A stretch of 53,337 nt of DNA from Diplocarpon mali (taxonomy: Eukaryota > Ascomycota > Leotiomycetes > Helotiales > Drepanopezizaceae), in assembly GCA_024741835.1 (NCBI GenBank), contig JAENRP010000022.1, positions 139,776 through 193,112 on the forward strand. The letters are read 5' to 3'. Below, piece by piece: positions 1 to 11,118 of the stretch (positions are counted from its first letter, which is position 1; each line of letters starts with the position of its first letter). The notes beneath the pieces were generated by a model. The model was not told the origin of the DNA and ran no database searches. It was given only the letters and a program-made list of their open reading frames with translations. The translations under genes were made by a program, and so were the position numbers.

Positions 1-742
1 AGAGGGGAATGTGCTTAGTAATGCGCCGGTAGCAGGCGCGGCTGGTCGAGCTTGTCGGGTCGATCTGGCCGGGCGGAGCGATGGCAATCGGGAGTTGAGA
101 TGGGAGGGGGGGAATTCTCCTCCGAGACGTGAAACGCGGTGATACCTGGTGGAGAGTGGTGACGGGATGGATGCTGTAGAGTAGAAGTGCGACTCGTTGA
201 TAAAAAGATATCAGCTCTGGGATCCCAGTCGCCCTTCCCAGGATCGTGGGGAGGGGGGCGAGCGGCAGAGCAAACAAGCTACCACTCATACTGCAGCGAA
301 GCAAGAGTCAACTTTCCATCCGACGGGGGGGGATGCGATGATGCGAGCTGGTGCATTCTTGTTGTCGCCCTTGGCCATGGCCTTCGGGGTTTTGGAGCAA
401 AGTCCGACGGAGACTTGCTGCGCCCCATGGTGGAGGAGTAGATGGGGAAGCGAATGGTCGGCGACGAGACGGCATTGCAAATACGAGGCAGAGCAGAGTC
501 CGTAAGGTCCCTCTGGATTACTCATTCCTGCCTGCGCGTCCGAGGTGTCCGGAGCTGGTCATGCCATGAGATCGACTCTCGTCCCCCCGGCCCGCACGCA
601 TGACACAGTCGGCCCCGGGCGTTTGAAGCAGACATCGATCGATATCCGCTCAGGATCCCAAACGAGTCCATCCCTGGCGAGTATAATTTTACATTTATCC
701 TCTCAGATCTCAGGATCAGATGGGGGAACCGGGCGGCCGTCT

Positions 743-783
743 GGTCGTGGGTCGTGGGTCGCGGGTCGTGGGTCGTGGGTCGT
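743..783. repeat. GGTCGTG heptamer tandem repeat
   Basis: About six head-to-tail copies of GGTCGTG, one with a G-to-C-type variant (GGTCGCG). It is a simple minisatellite in non-coding DNA with no inferred function. Confidence 0.8.
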
Positions 784-993
784 ACGGTCGCCGCCAAGGA
801 CATGAGAGCGCGACGCACTCCTCCGCATTCCGAAGGCGCGTCGAGTCTGTCCTCCTCGGGCTTCACAGAGTTGCGCGGTCTGGTCCGGGCTGGTCTCCGT
901 ACGGCCACACCTCGGAATTTAATGGCCCCTTTCCACCTCCGACATCCGACCTCCGACCTCCCATCTCCCACCTCACACCTCCCACCTCACAGA

Positions 994-1030
994 CCTGCCC
1001 CGTGACCTGCCCCGTGACCTGCCCCGTGAC
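994..1030. repeat. 12-bp tandem repeat CCTGCCCCGTGA x3
   Basis: Three perfect consecutive copies of CCTGCCCCGTGA. A looser run of CCNACCTC-like units precedes it from about 936. Reverse-strand frames across it read as a repeating GQVT peptide, which explains a long but artificial open frame here. Confidence 0.85.
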
Positions 1031-1225
1031 CTTGCCCACCTCGGAGGAGATTGAGCAGATGCCACCCACGCACGCCGCACCTCTTTCTTTTGATCTTTCT
1101 CTTGTGCGCAGCTCGAGCAGGACACGTGACGCGACGAGTCTATGATATTTGACTGCATTTTCCCTCTCCTCTCCCCTCTCCCTCACTCCCCTCTCCCTCA
1201 CTCCCCTTCGTACGGTGTAGTGCTT

Positions 1226-1310
1226 CATGCTCATGCCCATGCTCATGCTCATGCCCATGCTCATCCTCATGCTCATCCTCATCCTCATCCTCATCCTCGG
1301 CCTCGGCCTC
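1226..1310. repeat. CATGCT/CATCCT hexamer microsatellite
   Basis: Imperfect hexanucleotide run (CATGCT, CATGCC, CATCCT, CCTCGG) over roughly 85 bp. The opposite strand reads as alternating Met-Arg and Met-Ser codons, so the long minus-strand frame over this stretch is a repeat artefact. Confidence 0.85.
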
Positions 1311-3193
1311 TTCGGATGACAATGCAGACTTCCAGCGGCCCGGTGATCTTCGGGCTTTCTTCGCAGCCGGTGGGAGCCGCGGCTCTCCACGCCTCCATCT
1401 CCGCTTGCCAGCCGCGGCGAAGGTTTAAATGAATCGGAATCTTCGGCACCCCTGACGGTCACCAGCTCTTGATTGAGCTTGGCAACTATTATGTCGATCT
1501 TCATACCTCCTCACTCATCGGGGACCGCCGGCACAAGGAGTCGTCGAGTGCTCGGTAAAGACGTCGAAACCCAAGCTCTCCATCAAATCATTACAAGAGT
1601 CGTTGGCGTGATAGGCTGCCCTGGCTTCCGCATATAGGGACAATGTCACCGAATCCAGACGTCTGAAACAGCGCTGGCGAGCTTGACACTCGGCTGTCGG
1701 ATACGTTTCAGACCTCTGATCTTTTACGTACCCAGTCCTCTTTTTTCCCGTGGGCTGCACAACCTACTGTCACATCCACTGATCAGCCTATCCTGCAGGC
1801 GGGGGGTTTGCCACTCGGGAATCTGCGATTGCGAGAGCGATTCTCGCATCCGAAAGCCGAATGGGCCTCTGCTACACGCTCGAATCAAGGGGATTTTTTA
1901 CAGACTTGTTTCCGCGCCGTGAAAACTACCAAATACCAGTTCCCGCGAAGAGAGCCTCGTCGGGCGATGTAGCCGAACTTTTCCTACTACATAAGCGCCA
2001 GATATGACCGCTCTATGCTTTCCTGCACCCAAGGTACCGTCAAGGCTCGACGCAGCTCCGGAAGAGAGTTTCAGACGTCACGCCACCCGTGTCCTGGTCC
2101 CCTCTGTTTCTTCCTCGCATGGAACATGGCCATCGAGGGCTCGTTTAGTTCCTCGAGATTGACGGATTTCAGAAGGGGGCCATCTCGTGTGTGGTGGATC
2201 CCAATCACATGATGGGCAGCGTGTCAAGCATCGACGTGCAGAGACATTTCGCGAACCTGTGCCGATTCGCACCAGTCGGCCGTGGCAAGATTATCACCGA
2301 CATGATGTGCAAGATTTCGGGCCGGGCCAATGGATCGGGATCGGGATCGGAGGAGCGGCTTGTATGAGACACAAGACAGCCGAACCTCGGAGATGCCATG
2401 TTCCACCTACCGGGGGGCGGCAGATCTACGGCACTGCAAAGAAAGTACTGCGGGTAGTCAAATCATCCTTGCGAACCTCGAATCCGACACTTCCGCCAAA
2501 CCGAGTTGTCATCCGAAGTTCGAGTCTTCCCCCCAACACGTTGCAACACCACGATTTCTCCCATCCGCAGGGCCCAAAAGGTATCTCGGAGCACTCATGG
2601 CTGCCCCAAGGCAATGGCACTTTATCAGGTCGCTCTCCCCAGAGACCCTGATTCTCCAGCGACCGCGACTCTTTCTCGTGAGCCAAGGCTGGAGCTATCT
2701 TCCACGGCTTGCCAAGTCGGACCATCGCCTCCTCGTCGTGCAAGCTGGAAATGGCATCGCTAATCATGGCGTAGCTAGGGCTTGGTCGGGATTCGAAATG
2801 TAGCGCTTCCGAGACTCAGGTGACGAGAATCTGGTGGCGAGAACCTCGTTACATGAGGAGTGACCAGGCTGGAAATGATCCCTGCGGCCGTGTTGATACG
2901 CGTCTAGTAAGCCGCGGCGGATATGCGCGGTCCGAGGACCCTCCCCAAGGTCACGCCGGCGTGCCAAGCCGTGGACTATATACACAGTACAACCCAAGCA
3001 GAGGGCATTGTATCTTAAACGCCGGCTCGAATATCCTCGGTGCGCGCCCTCCACCTTCATCACCCTGCAGTGGCCGGTTGGGTCGTGTAGGAATTTAGTG
3101 ACCGGGGTCACATGTAAGGCATATGACGAGAGTGAAGGAGGAGAGTGAATCTCAGGGACACGTGATGGTCTTGGCATAAGCTGCCCTTGAGTA

Positions 3194-3225
3194 CTCTCTC
3201 TCTCTCTCTCTCCCCTTCTCTCTCA
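3194..3225. repeat. CT dinucleotide tract
   Basis: Run of CT repeats followed by a pyrimidine-rich stretch ending in TCTCAG. It resembles a splice acceptor tract but no exon could be attached to it. Confidence 0.7.
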
Positions 3226-5495
3226 GATAGATCATCAACAACTGCAACCAGAATGCAATCATACCTTTTCAGTGCGCACCTTGTGAAACCAACAGGTAGG
3301 GTGCACATGAGAGAGAAAGGGAGGCTGTAGAGAAGTAGCGTGGAGAGAGGTGGCGGAGATCCCTGTGTCGAGGAGCTTTCGTGCGCTCACCGTCAAATCC
3401 GCGAGGGGGCCACATCATTATATTGACCGCGCAATGAATAGATTACGCTCAAGACAGGAACCCGTCTCATTCGCTACTGCACAAACGCATGATATTCTTC
3501 GACCCTGGCAATTCTTCTTGGACGACGATTTCCAGCAGCTGTCGAGGGCAATACTGCAATGCATATACTCGCTCGTCGCGAAGCTTCACTGGAGAATATT
3601 CGGACCAAGAGAGACGAGTGCATATGTACCGGAACACTCGCGCGGCTGCCGCAGCCGCCAGGCGTCACTGTTACGGCGTCCTATCGCGCCTGTACTATTA
3701 CTCTCGACATCTCCTCTATGCAAGGATCAAAAAGAGGATGGTAGGTACAGGGTCAGGAGCGGTTCGTTGCTACGTGGAGGTGAACGGGTCTCGAGAGACC
3801 CCGCGGAAAGCTATCATCACAGGTCGAGTGTTTGCTTTTAGGTGACGTTCAAAAGACACAAGACGCTTTTGCACGGCCATCAAGAGGTGAGCGTGTTACC
3901 AACAGGCTGATTCGATCTGATATGCTTCGTATCCGACGACGAGGAAAAGGCTCCAGGCCTGCTGGTCAAAGCAAGGCATCAAAGCATATATCAGCTCGAT
4001 CGGGATTTTAACAGCAAGTAGGCCTACTTCGAAACTCAAATCTCGAGCGTCTACCAAGTGGAATCAGACAAAAGCGTGCCTCGACTTCGTGGCAGCCGAA
4101 CGGAGCATACGACGCGGGGATGCTCGTGGTTACAATAGGGTGAGCAAAGTACGTAGAGCTACCTACATGCGCAGCGCTTGAGAGATGGGAAACTTTTTAT
4201 GGTGTTTCCGTCCCGATTAAAAAGATATTCATTATCCCTTCGTCGACCTATTATCAGCAGCCGAACCTGAAGCCCTACTTGCTAGGGTGAAGTGGCAATG
4301 TCAACCTTACCGTGTTCACTTTACTAGCATCTTCCCACCACCAGGCAGTGAGATTGAGTTTCCCGAGGTATTGCGTGAGGTCAAGGTCAGGACCTGGGGA
4401 ATGCCTGGAGTGGTCATCGTTTGCATCCCTCCACTGTCAACCTGTGGTATCTAGTTCATTCTCGGCCGTGTTGGTCATAGCGATACGGAAGCTCAGTACG
4501 TCAGTATAACCCTGTGGACAGAGCGCCGGGCAGAGGGAGCCAACACTTCAAAAGCAATCGCAGGCAGACCCGCAGCTCAGTCAAACTGCGGAGACAGGAC
4601 ATTTCGGCACTCTCAAGACATACGGCCGAAGTCAGTGATCTGGAGAAACGGAGAAAGGACTATTCCATGCTGCAGGGGTAAATCTAGGACGCGATCTGCC
4701 TCTAGCAGATCGCATCGTGGCCTGACATCACCTATGCCTCGTACACGGTGTGCAAAGTCGATTGGGGCTCCGTGACCTCGTGCAAGGACAATCAGGTCGT
4801 TGTTGTGCTACAGCTCGCCTTGAGACCACGGAGCCGCATGTCACATCGCACATCCCGTCTCGGAGCAAGAGGTTTAAGGGACGCAAGCCGCGGAGGGAGA
4901 AATACTAGGAAGTGCTGGCTGTGGTGATAGGTAGGCAGCAAAGCACAACGGCACGTGGGAGTGACAGGCAAGGACGACTAGAAAGAAGAGGCCAGATCGC
5001 ATGTGGCCTTGGAGATCTTACTGCTCAGAAAAATGTGATAGAGAATTTTAATCAGCGCGCATGCGCAGGAACCAACAAAAAAAAAAGGACGGTGAATTGA
5101 GACAAAGAGCGTTGGCCCATTAACGCAGAACAGGTGTCCTGAGCCCGAGACTAGTGAGCGACTGCAAGGATCCTGAATATAGATTTCACCAGAAACCCCT
5201 TGAATGCAATTCGCAGTTACCCAACCCCAGCCATCACGAATCCCTTTCGCCGATTCCTGTTGTCCATCTCTACTCCGCAGCGTTCTATGCAGACATGTTC
5301 GTCTCTGCCATCTAGTCCTTTTAATTATTTTCTCAACTCTCATTAGAGAACCTTTGAACCGCACGGCATCGCCTGAACCTACATCGCACTCATCCGCCGC
5401 AGACCATCTGTCCTGCGTGCGCCCCCCCCCTCCCACCCCACGGTTCGAATATATCGACATACTCCGCATCGACTGCCTCTGAAAAACCTGCCAAG

Positions 5496-7964
5496 ATGAC
5501 TTCGAACGATGGAGCCTTCGCATCAGGCCTTGACACCGATACCCAGGCGACACGCAGGCGCAATGTACCTTCGAGCTCGCCCAATGGAAGTGTTGGGGAA
5601 AGACCAGAATTGGATGAGAAGAAGATGCATAGGAAGAAGGTGAGCCGCTCTGCTGTTCTGCTGCGCCAACTCACGATGCTGGCAAGGTGATGCTAACATG
5701 ATGACTCTAGCAAGAGCAGACATTTCTGCAATTCCTGGACGAGTGGGAGTTCATCATCGCGCCCGTCGTATTCACCTTCGTCGCCTTCGTCACCCGGCTG
5801 TACAAGATCGGGCTTTCGCCCATTGTGACGTGGGATGAAGCACAGTACGGAGACCCCCCCCCTCCGCAGCCTCGCAGACTTCAGACTGATCGCACCATAT
5901 AGTTTTGGCAAATTCGGCTCCCATTACCTGAAACGAGAATTCTACTTTGATGTGCACCCTCCCCTTGGAAAGATGTTGGTTGGGTTGTCCGGGTACCTGG
6001 CTGGCTACAACGGTTCATTCGAATTCAAGTCTGGCGAGCAGTACCCTGCGGAGCTCAACTACACATTCATGCGCGCCTTCAACTCCTTCTTTGGAGCTGT
6101 CTGTGTCCCACTGGCTTACTTCACTGCTCGCGAATTGAACTTCAAGCGCCCTGCTGTCTGGTTCGTTACGCTCATGGTCCTCTGCGAGAACTCGTACACC
6201 ACTATCAGCAGATTTATCCTCCTTGATTCGATGCTCCTGTGCTTCACCTTCACAACCGTCTTGTGCTGGGCAAGATTCCATAGGCTCCAGGACCAGAGTT
6301 TCAGCGCCGAGTGGTTCATTTGGCTCGTCTTGACTGGGATCAGCATTGGCCTCGTGGACAGTGTAAAGTGGGTTGGCTTTTTCGTTACGGCCATGGTTGG
6401 ACTCTACACCATTGATGATCTGTGGAAAAAGTTTGGTGATGTCAAGATGCCAAAAGTAAGTTTTGCCAAGATTCGAGCGTCGGCTCATTGCTAAGTATGG
6501 TATAGGTTGACCTGGCGGCACATGTTGCAGCTCGAGTTATCGGCTTGATTGCCATCCCAATCGGGATTTACATGCTCTCCTTCGTCATCCACTTCGCAAT
6601 TCTTGAGAACAGTGGTCCCGGAGACGCACAGATGAGCTCCTTGTTCCAGGCAAATCTTCGTGGGACCGAGGTTGGGAAAGATAGCCCCCTGGAGATCGCT
6701 TACGGCTCCAGGGCTACGATCAAGAACATGGGCTACGGTGGTGGCCTCCTCCATTCCCACGTACAGACCTACCCTGAAGGCTCGTCCCAACAACAAGTCA
6801 CGTGCTATCACCACAAAGACGCCAACAACGAATGGTGGTTCTACCCCAACCGCGCGCAGGAGGAGTATGACCCCGAGGCCGCACCCAAGTTCGTTGCCGA
6901 CGGCGACGTCCTGCGCCTCATCCACTCGCAAACTGGCCGTAATCTTCACTCTCACGAAGTCGCGGCTCCAGTGACCAAGGCCGACCGAGAGGTGTCGTGT
7001 TATGGAAACACCACGATCGGGGACGAGAAGGATCACTGGACGATGGAGGTTGTCAAGGATGTCAGCTCGAGCGACAGGACCAAGGTCAGAACTTTGACGA
7101 CCGCATTCCGACTCCGGCACACCGCGCTCGGCTGCTACCTCCGTGCCGGGAATGTCAACCTACCTCAGTGGGGCTTCAAACAGATCGAGGTGACTTGCGA
7201 CAAGAACAACAACCCGAAGGATGTCTACACGCATTGGAACGTCGAGGCTCACTGGAACGAGAAACGTCAGTCTCAAAGACAAAATCCCAAGTGCGGGATG
7301 CAGCTGCTAACGAGCGACAGTGCCTGCCGCTGATGCCGGAGCTTATAAGTCGCCTTTCTTTCAAGATTTCATCCATCTGAACGTCGCCATGATGACCTCG
7401 AACAACGCGCTGGTTCCAGACCCTGACAAGCATGACGATCTAGCCTCTTCATTCTGGCAATGGCCGATTCTCAACGTCGGGCTGCGGATGTGTGGGTGGG
7501 ATGACACGATCGTGAAGTACTTCCTCCTCGGCAACCCATTTGTCTACTGGGGCTCTACTGCCTCCCTGGGCGTCATCGCCCTTCTCGTGGCCTGGTACCT
7601 CGTCCGGTGGCAGCGCGGCTACAAGGAGCTGAGTCAGTGGGATATCGACCAAATCCATTACGCCGGCCTCTACCCGGTCCTCGGGTGGTTCCTCCACTAC
7701 GCCCCCTTCATATCCATGGGCCGTGTCACCTACGTGCATCACTACTACCCAGCTCTCTACTTCGCCATTCTGGTCTTTGGATTCGTCGCAGACTGGATGC
7801 TGAGAAGCTGCAGCAAGCGCGTGCAGTATCCCATCTACGGTATCCTGTATGCCTTGACCATTGGGCTCTACATCCTCTTCATCCCCATCTCCTGGGGTAT
7901 GGTCGGGCCGAACAGGCAATACAGCTACCTGAAGTGGTTCGAGTCGTGGAGGGTTACGGACTAG
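5496..7964 (+). CDS. pmt2: Protein O-mannosyltransferase, PMT2 family
   Basis: Transfers mannose from dolichyl-phosphate-mannose to Ser/Thr of secretory proteins in the endoplasmic reticulum membrane. Exons 5496-5639, 5711-5844, 5903-6455, 6506-7265 and 7321-7964 join to 744 residues, the usual length of the family. Residues 49-92 give the first membrane segment and the loop motif TWDEAHFGKFGSHY with the Asp-Glu pair (residues 90-91) needed for catalysis in PMTs. Several transmembrane segments follow, then the luminal MIR region (about 327-520, LHSH and HSHEV motifs), then C-terminal membrane segments ending WFESWRVTD. Introns are 50-71 nt with CTAAC-like branch sites. The subfamily call (PMT2 rather than PMT1 or PMT4) rests on motif resemblance such as GDAQMSSLFQ; the family itself is certain. 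The start was chosen as the first ATG, giving a hydrophilic N-terminus typical of PMT2. Confidence 0.95.
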
Positions 7965-8876
7965 GACATGGTGAAATGACACCATCTGCCTACTCGGAAC
8001 GTGCCAGACACGTAGGCCGCAAGAAGACGTGGGCTGATGTTGCATGACAGCTTTGGATGATGCTCCTGAACAGAACGGCAGCAAGGGTGCACAGGAGCAG
8101 TAGTTTTTTTCTCTTTTTTTTCCTTGGCCTGTCACCGGTTCGTGTCGCCGAGCACGTTCCTGAGCGCGGCGAGCGGAGCGGGGGTTGGGGGGTCAAATCC
8201 CGGGCGGTGCACCTCCCTCTGAAGGTGCCCTTGGGCCTTGGGGAGTCAGAGAGGCGCTCTAGGGGATCTGAAGTCAACTCGTAATCGTGTATACTATTGA
8301 TGCCGCAATGCTACGATCACCCTGATACGAGACGCCGTGGACAGGCTTCAGTCCTGGATGCCTGCACCCTGTTACTTGGAGCTCCTCAGCAGTTGCCCTC
8401 ACGTGTACCTCGACTCTCACTTGAAGAACTAGCCTGCTCCTCACTCATCATGGTAGACCAGCACCGCTGCATAGCCTCGCTCCCCCCTCCCCCCTCCCCC
8501 TCACGCAACAGCTCCGTCGTCGCGCCCGTCTGGAAAGCCGAGAGAATCCACGCCTGATGCCGGCATCTCCTGTCCCTCTACGACGACCACGACGATATCC
8601 CCGCGCGTGCGAGAAGCCTGATCGGCCCCGACGCCGACGCCGACGCGCGGGAAACTACCTGGCTCGGATCCATCGTCGGAGAGCGGAACTGCATTCACGG
8701 GGCAGAGAGCCACCCGTCTCTAGGGGGAACGGCTGGCAGACGCTAGCCTGATGAGAAAGACTCACGCACGAGTTCGGGCTACAAGACTCTCCACCGGACT
8801 TGAATCGGCATCGCTCATTTATTGTGCGGCCAAGCATACACGGGGATATCTCTAATCTATCTGCTCGGCACTGCAT
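7965..8876. other. Intergenic region between convergent genes
   Basis: It lies between the 3' ends of the mannosyltransferase and the RanGAP gene. It contains a C-rich run near 8480-8501 and a GACGCC-like hexamer run near 8625-8650. I see no gene. Confidence 0.6.
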
Positions 8877-10179
8877 TCATATGCTGGTCTTGTTGAGATC
8901 TTTGGCGAGGTCGTCAACGTCTCTGTCTAGCTTCTGGGTGACCGGTGCTTCCTGGGCTTCCTCGGCATCCCGCCGGAGCTTCTCGCTCAACTCTTCAGCC
9001 TCCTCTTCCTCTTCTTCCTCCTCGTCCTCGTCATCATCGTCCTCCAGATCACTAAGGCTGTCAAGACCCCAGTCATCTTCAACCGCAACGTCTCCGCCGA
9101 GCCTGTCCTTGCGCTCCTCCAAGAGGTCCCGTAGCTTGAGGAGTGAGAGATCCTCTTCCGAGAACTTGTTACCGTTAAGCTCGATCTTCTTCAAGGCAGG
9201 GAGCGAGTCCTTTGCTGCCTTGGCAAATGCCTCCAGTCCCTTGGGATTAATATCGTTGTACTGCAATCTCAGCAGCTCGAGTTTCTTATTCTGTCCCTTT
9301 GCAAGCGAGTTTGCAAACAGAATAGCCCCCTTAGCACCCAGGAGCGAGTCTCCAATCCCAAGCTCTTGAACTTCCGTCCAGCCTGGAGCCACAGTCGCAA
9401 GAGCCCTCGCACCGAGGATAGTGAACGTATTATCCTGGAGGTCCAATACTTCGATACCCTTCGCGTGTCGAAGACCGTCTGTAAGAAGATGCGAAATACC
9501 CTCTTGTCGAATCCCGTTCTGGACCATCTTGATCTCCTTGACGCCGGTATGGAGGCTATAAGCCCTGGCCCAAGCTGCCATGCTGCCATTCTCCAAACGA
9601 TTACGTCCGCAGATAACAGTCTCGAGAAGGGGCACTTCCTTTCCTGCTTTCCGCGCCTCCTCCTTCTTCACATGCAGAGCAGAGAGCGCATCGGCGATCA
9701 ATATACCGGCGTGGGGACCGAGTCCGTTGTTGTTGAGGATGAGGTGCTGCAGGGGCACATGTGAGGAGAGGAAAGCAACGAGCGGAGCCTGGGTGTTCAG
9801 GCCGAAGGCGTTGTCGTTGAGATTGATCGTGTGTAGCTTTGGCAGTGTCAGGAGGGCGGTAAGGAGAGACGAGAGAGCTTGGGGGATCTCGCTGAGTAGG
9901 CGTCCCGTAAATATATCGGCGAGGTTGGCAACCTAGTAATACCGTGAGCCGCCGAAAGAATCTTGGTCCGCTCGTGATGAGGCTGACCTGCAGATTCTTT
10001 TTCGTCTCCAGAACCTCCCCCAGGACCTTGCAAGCCTCTACACCCAGTGTGTTACCTTGGAGACGGAGTTCCTCGACGTCGTGCTCCCGGAGAGCTTTAA
10101 TGTGCGCCTCAACATCCGCGGCAGTATCCAGCTTCAGTCCCTTTCCCTCTAGCGAGAACAGCTTCGTATTCGTGGCCAT
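8877..10179 (-). CDS. rna1: Ran GTPase-activating protein (RanGAP)
   Basis: Stimulates GTP hydrolysis by Ran in the cytoplasm, which drives nucleocytoplasmic transport. Exon 1 is 10179-9988 and exon 2 is 9932-8877, with a 55-nt intron; together they encode 415 residues, close to yeast Rna1 (407). The N-terminus MATNTKLFSLEGKGLKLDT is followed by leucine-rich repeats with the RNI-type pattern (for example LRLQGNTLG, LILNNNGLGPHAG, LDLQDNTFT, LRLQYNDINPKG). VICGRNRLENGS carries the conserved GRNRLENGS loop that contains the Arg/Asn involved in GAP activity. A highly acidic block (about 359-378, mostly Asp/Glu) near the C-terminus is also typical. The start was chosen because exon 1 begins with the conserved MATNTKLFSL context. 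It shares its upstream region with cox17. Confidence 0.96.
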
Positions 10180-10544
10180 ATCTCCAAGACGTGGTCGGTG
10201 TAGGACTTGGTGATTATCTGGCAACGGCTCAGAGTTTGTAAGAGGTAGTGGGGGTCGCAATGGTGGGGTAACAAAGTAGTAAACAAAAGCTAGTGCCTTG
10301 GCGGCACCGGACCGGAGAAACCTCGCCCGGTATTGGTGCGTAGATGACGAATATATTTCCATCCAGGGACAAACTCAGGAGCAAACTAACCTCAACTCTT
10401 GAAAAGCACTATTCTCACAATCTACAGAAAGCAGACACCGACCCCACCATGTCTTCGAACGCAATTCCCATGCGCAGGTTTCCCGTCTGAATTTTGAGTA
10501 TATCCAGCTAAGAGTTACCTATAGCTACCGCCACCGGAGCAAAC
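10180..10544. promoter_or_regulatory. Shared upstream region of RanGAP and cox17
   Basis: A 365-bp divergent intergenic region between two start codons, so it must hold the promoters and 5' leaders of both genes. I could not identify individual elements. Confidence 0.6.
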
Positions 10545-10785
10545 ATGGGTCGAGACCTCAAGCCTGCCAGTGAGGCTGCCGCCCAAGTCAAGGTATCTTC
10601 TGAAATGGCTTCGGCTGAGCGTTGCTTATGATTTGGAACAGCCATGTTGCGTGTGCAAAGATGAAAAGGCTACGCGCGACGAATGCATGCTGTTTAGTAA
10701 GGCCCAAGATCCTCAGAAGGACTGCGCTTCCACGATCGACAAGTACAAGAGTTGCATGGCCGGGTTCGGATTCCACTTGCCCTGA
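10545..10785 (+). CDS. cox17: Cox17 copper chaperone for cytochrome c oxidase
   Basis: Carries copper(I) in the mitochondrial intermembrane space to Sco1 and Cox11 for cytochrome oxidase assembly. Exon 1 (10545-10592) encodes MGRDLKPASEAAAQVK; a 49-nt intron follows; exon 2 is 10642-10785. The product is 63 residues. It has the diagnostic KPCCVCK copper site (Cys18, Cys19, Cys21) and two CX9C pairs (Cys21-Cys31 and Cys44-Cys54) of a CHCH fold, and ends KSCMAGFGFHLP, matching the family. The first exon is short, so the gene is easy to miss without the intron. No presequence is expected, since import goes through Mia40 oxidative folding. Confidence 0.95.
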
Positions 10786-11118
10786 AGTATCTGGAGCTTC
10801 GTAAAGAACGAGAGAGAATGTAAGAGATGTACAACAAAGGGAATGGGCGCATCGGGGATCATAGGTGCACATAAATAATATCGAGTAGGAGAATCACAAC
10901 TCCGTTATGCAATCTAGGCAAGACGTCTCTTACATCTTACTAGTAACACTACAGCTCGGCTCTTACACCTTGTTCGGGTTGTGTCGGAAGCTGGAACAGC
11001 ATCGGATTTCTTTGCATTTATAATTACACATCGGGGCAGATCATCATGTATAAAGTCATCTGCTCTTCCGAAACCTCCGAACGACTCAGGTGTGATATGC
11101 ATCGTTATGCAAATGGTA
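10786..11118. other. Intergenic region between convergent genes
   Basis: 3' flanks of cox17 and sec10. Somewhat AT-rich; no gene or distinct structure seen. Confidence 0.55.

Larger units (their letters stand above)
1..5495. other. Long region without a confident gene
   Basis: No stretch shows a recognisable family or a consistent chain of exons with fungal splice signals. Many reading frames on both strands are open by chance because of GC-rich composition. Short protein-like stretches occur on the plus strand (about 2146-2366, 3905-4020, 4290-4455, 4500-4680), each ended by stops and in different frames. They could be decayed coding DNA or chance. Several simple tandem repeats lie in the first 1.4 kb and near 3.2 kb. 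The last few hundred bases should hold the promoter and leader of the mannosyltransferase that starts at 5496. Confidence 0.5.

Noticed and set aside
863..1504. A 213-codon minus-strand frame
   Set aside because: It is produced by the hexamer and 12-mer repeats (Met-Arg/Met-Ser and GQVT runs), with no family resemblance.
2330..2803. A 157-codon plus-strand frame
   Set aside because: Overlapping frames of similar length are open on both strands, so openness is compositional; no motif recognised.
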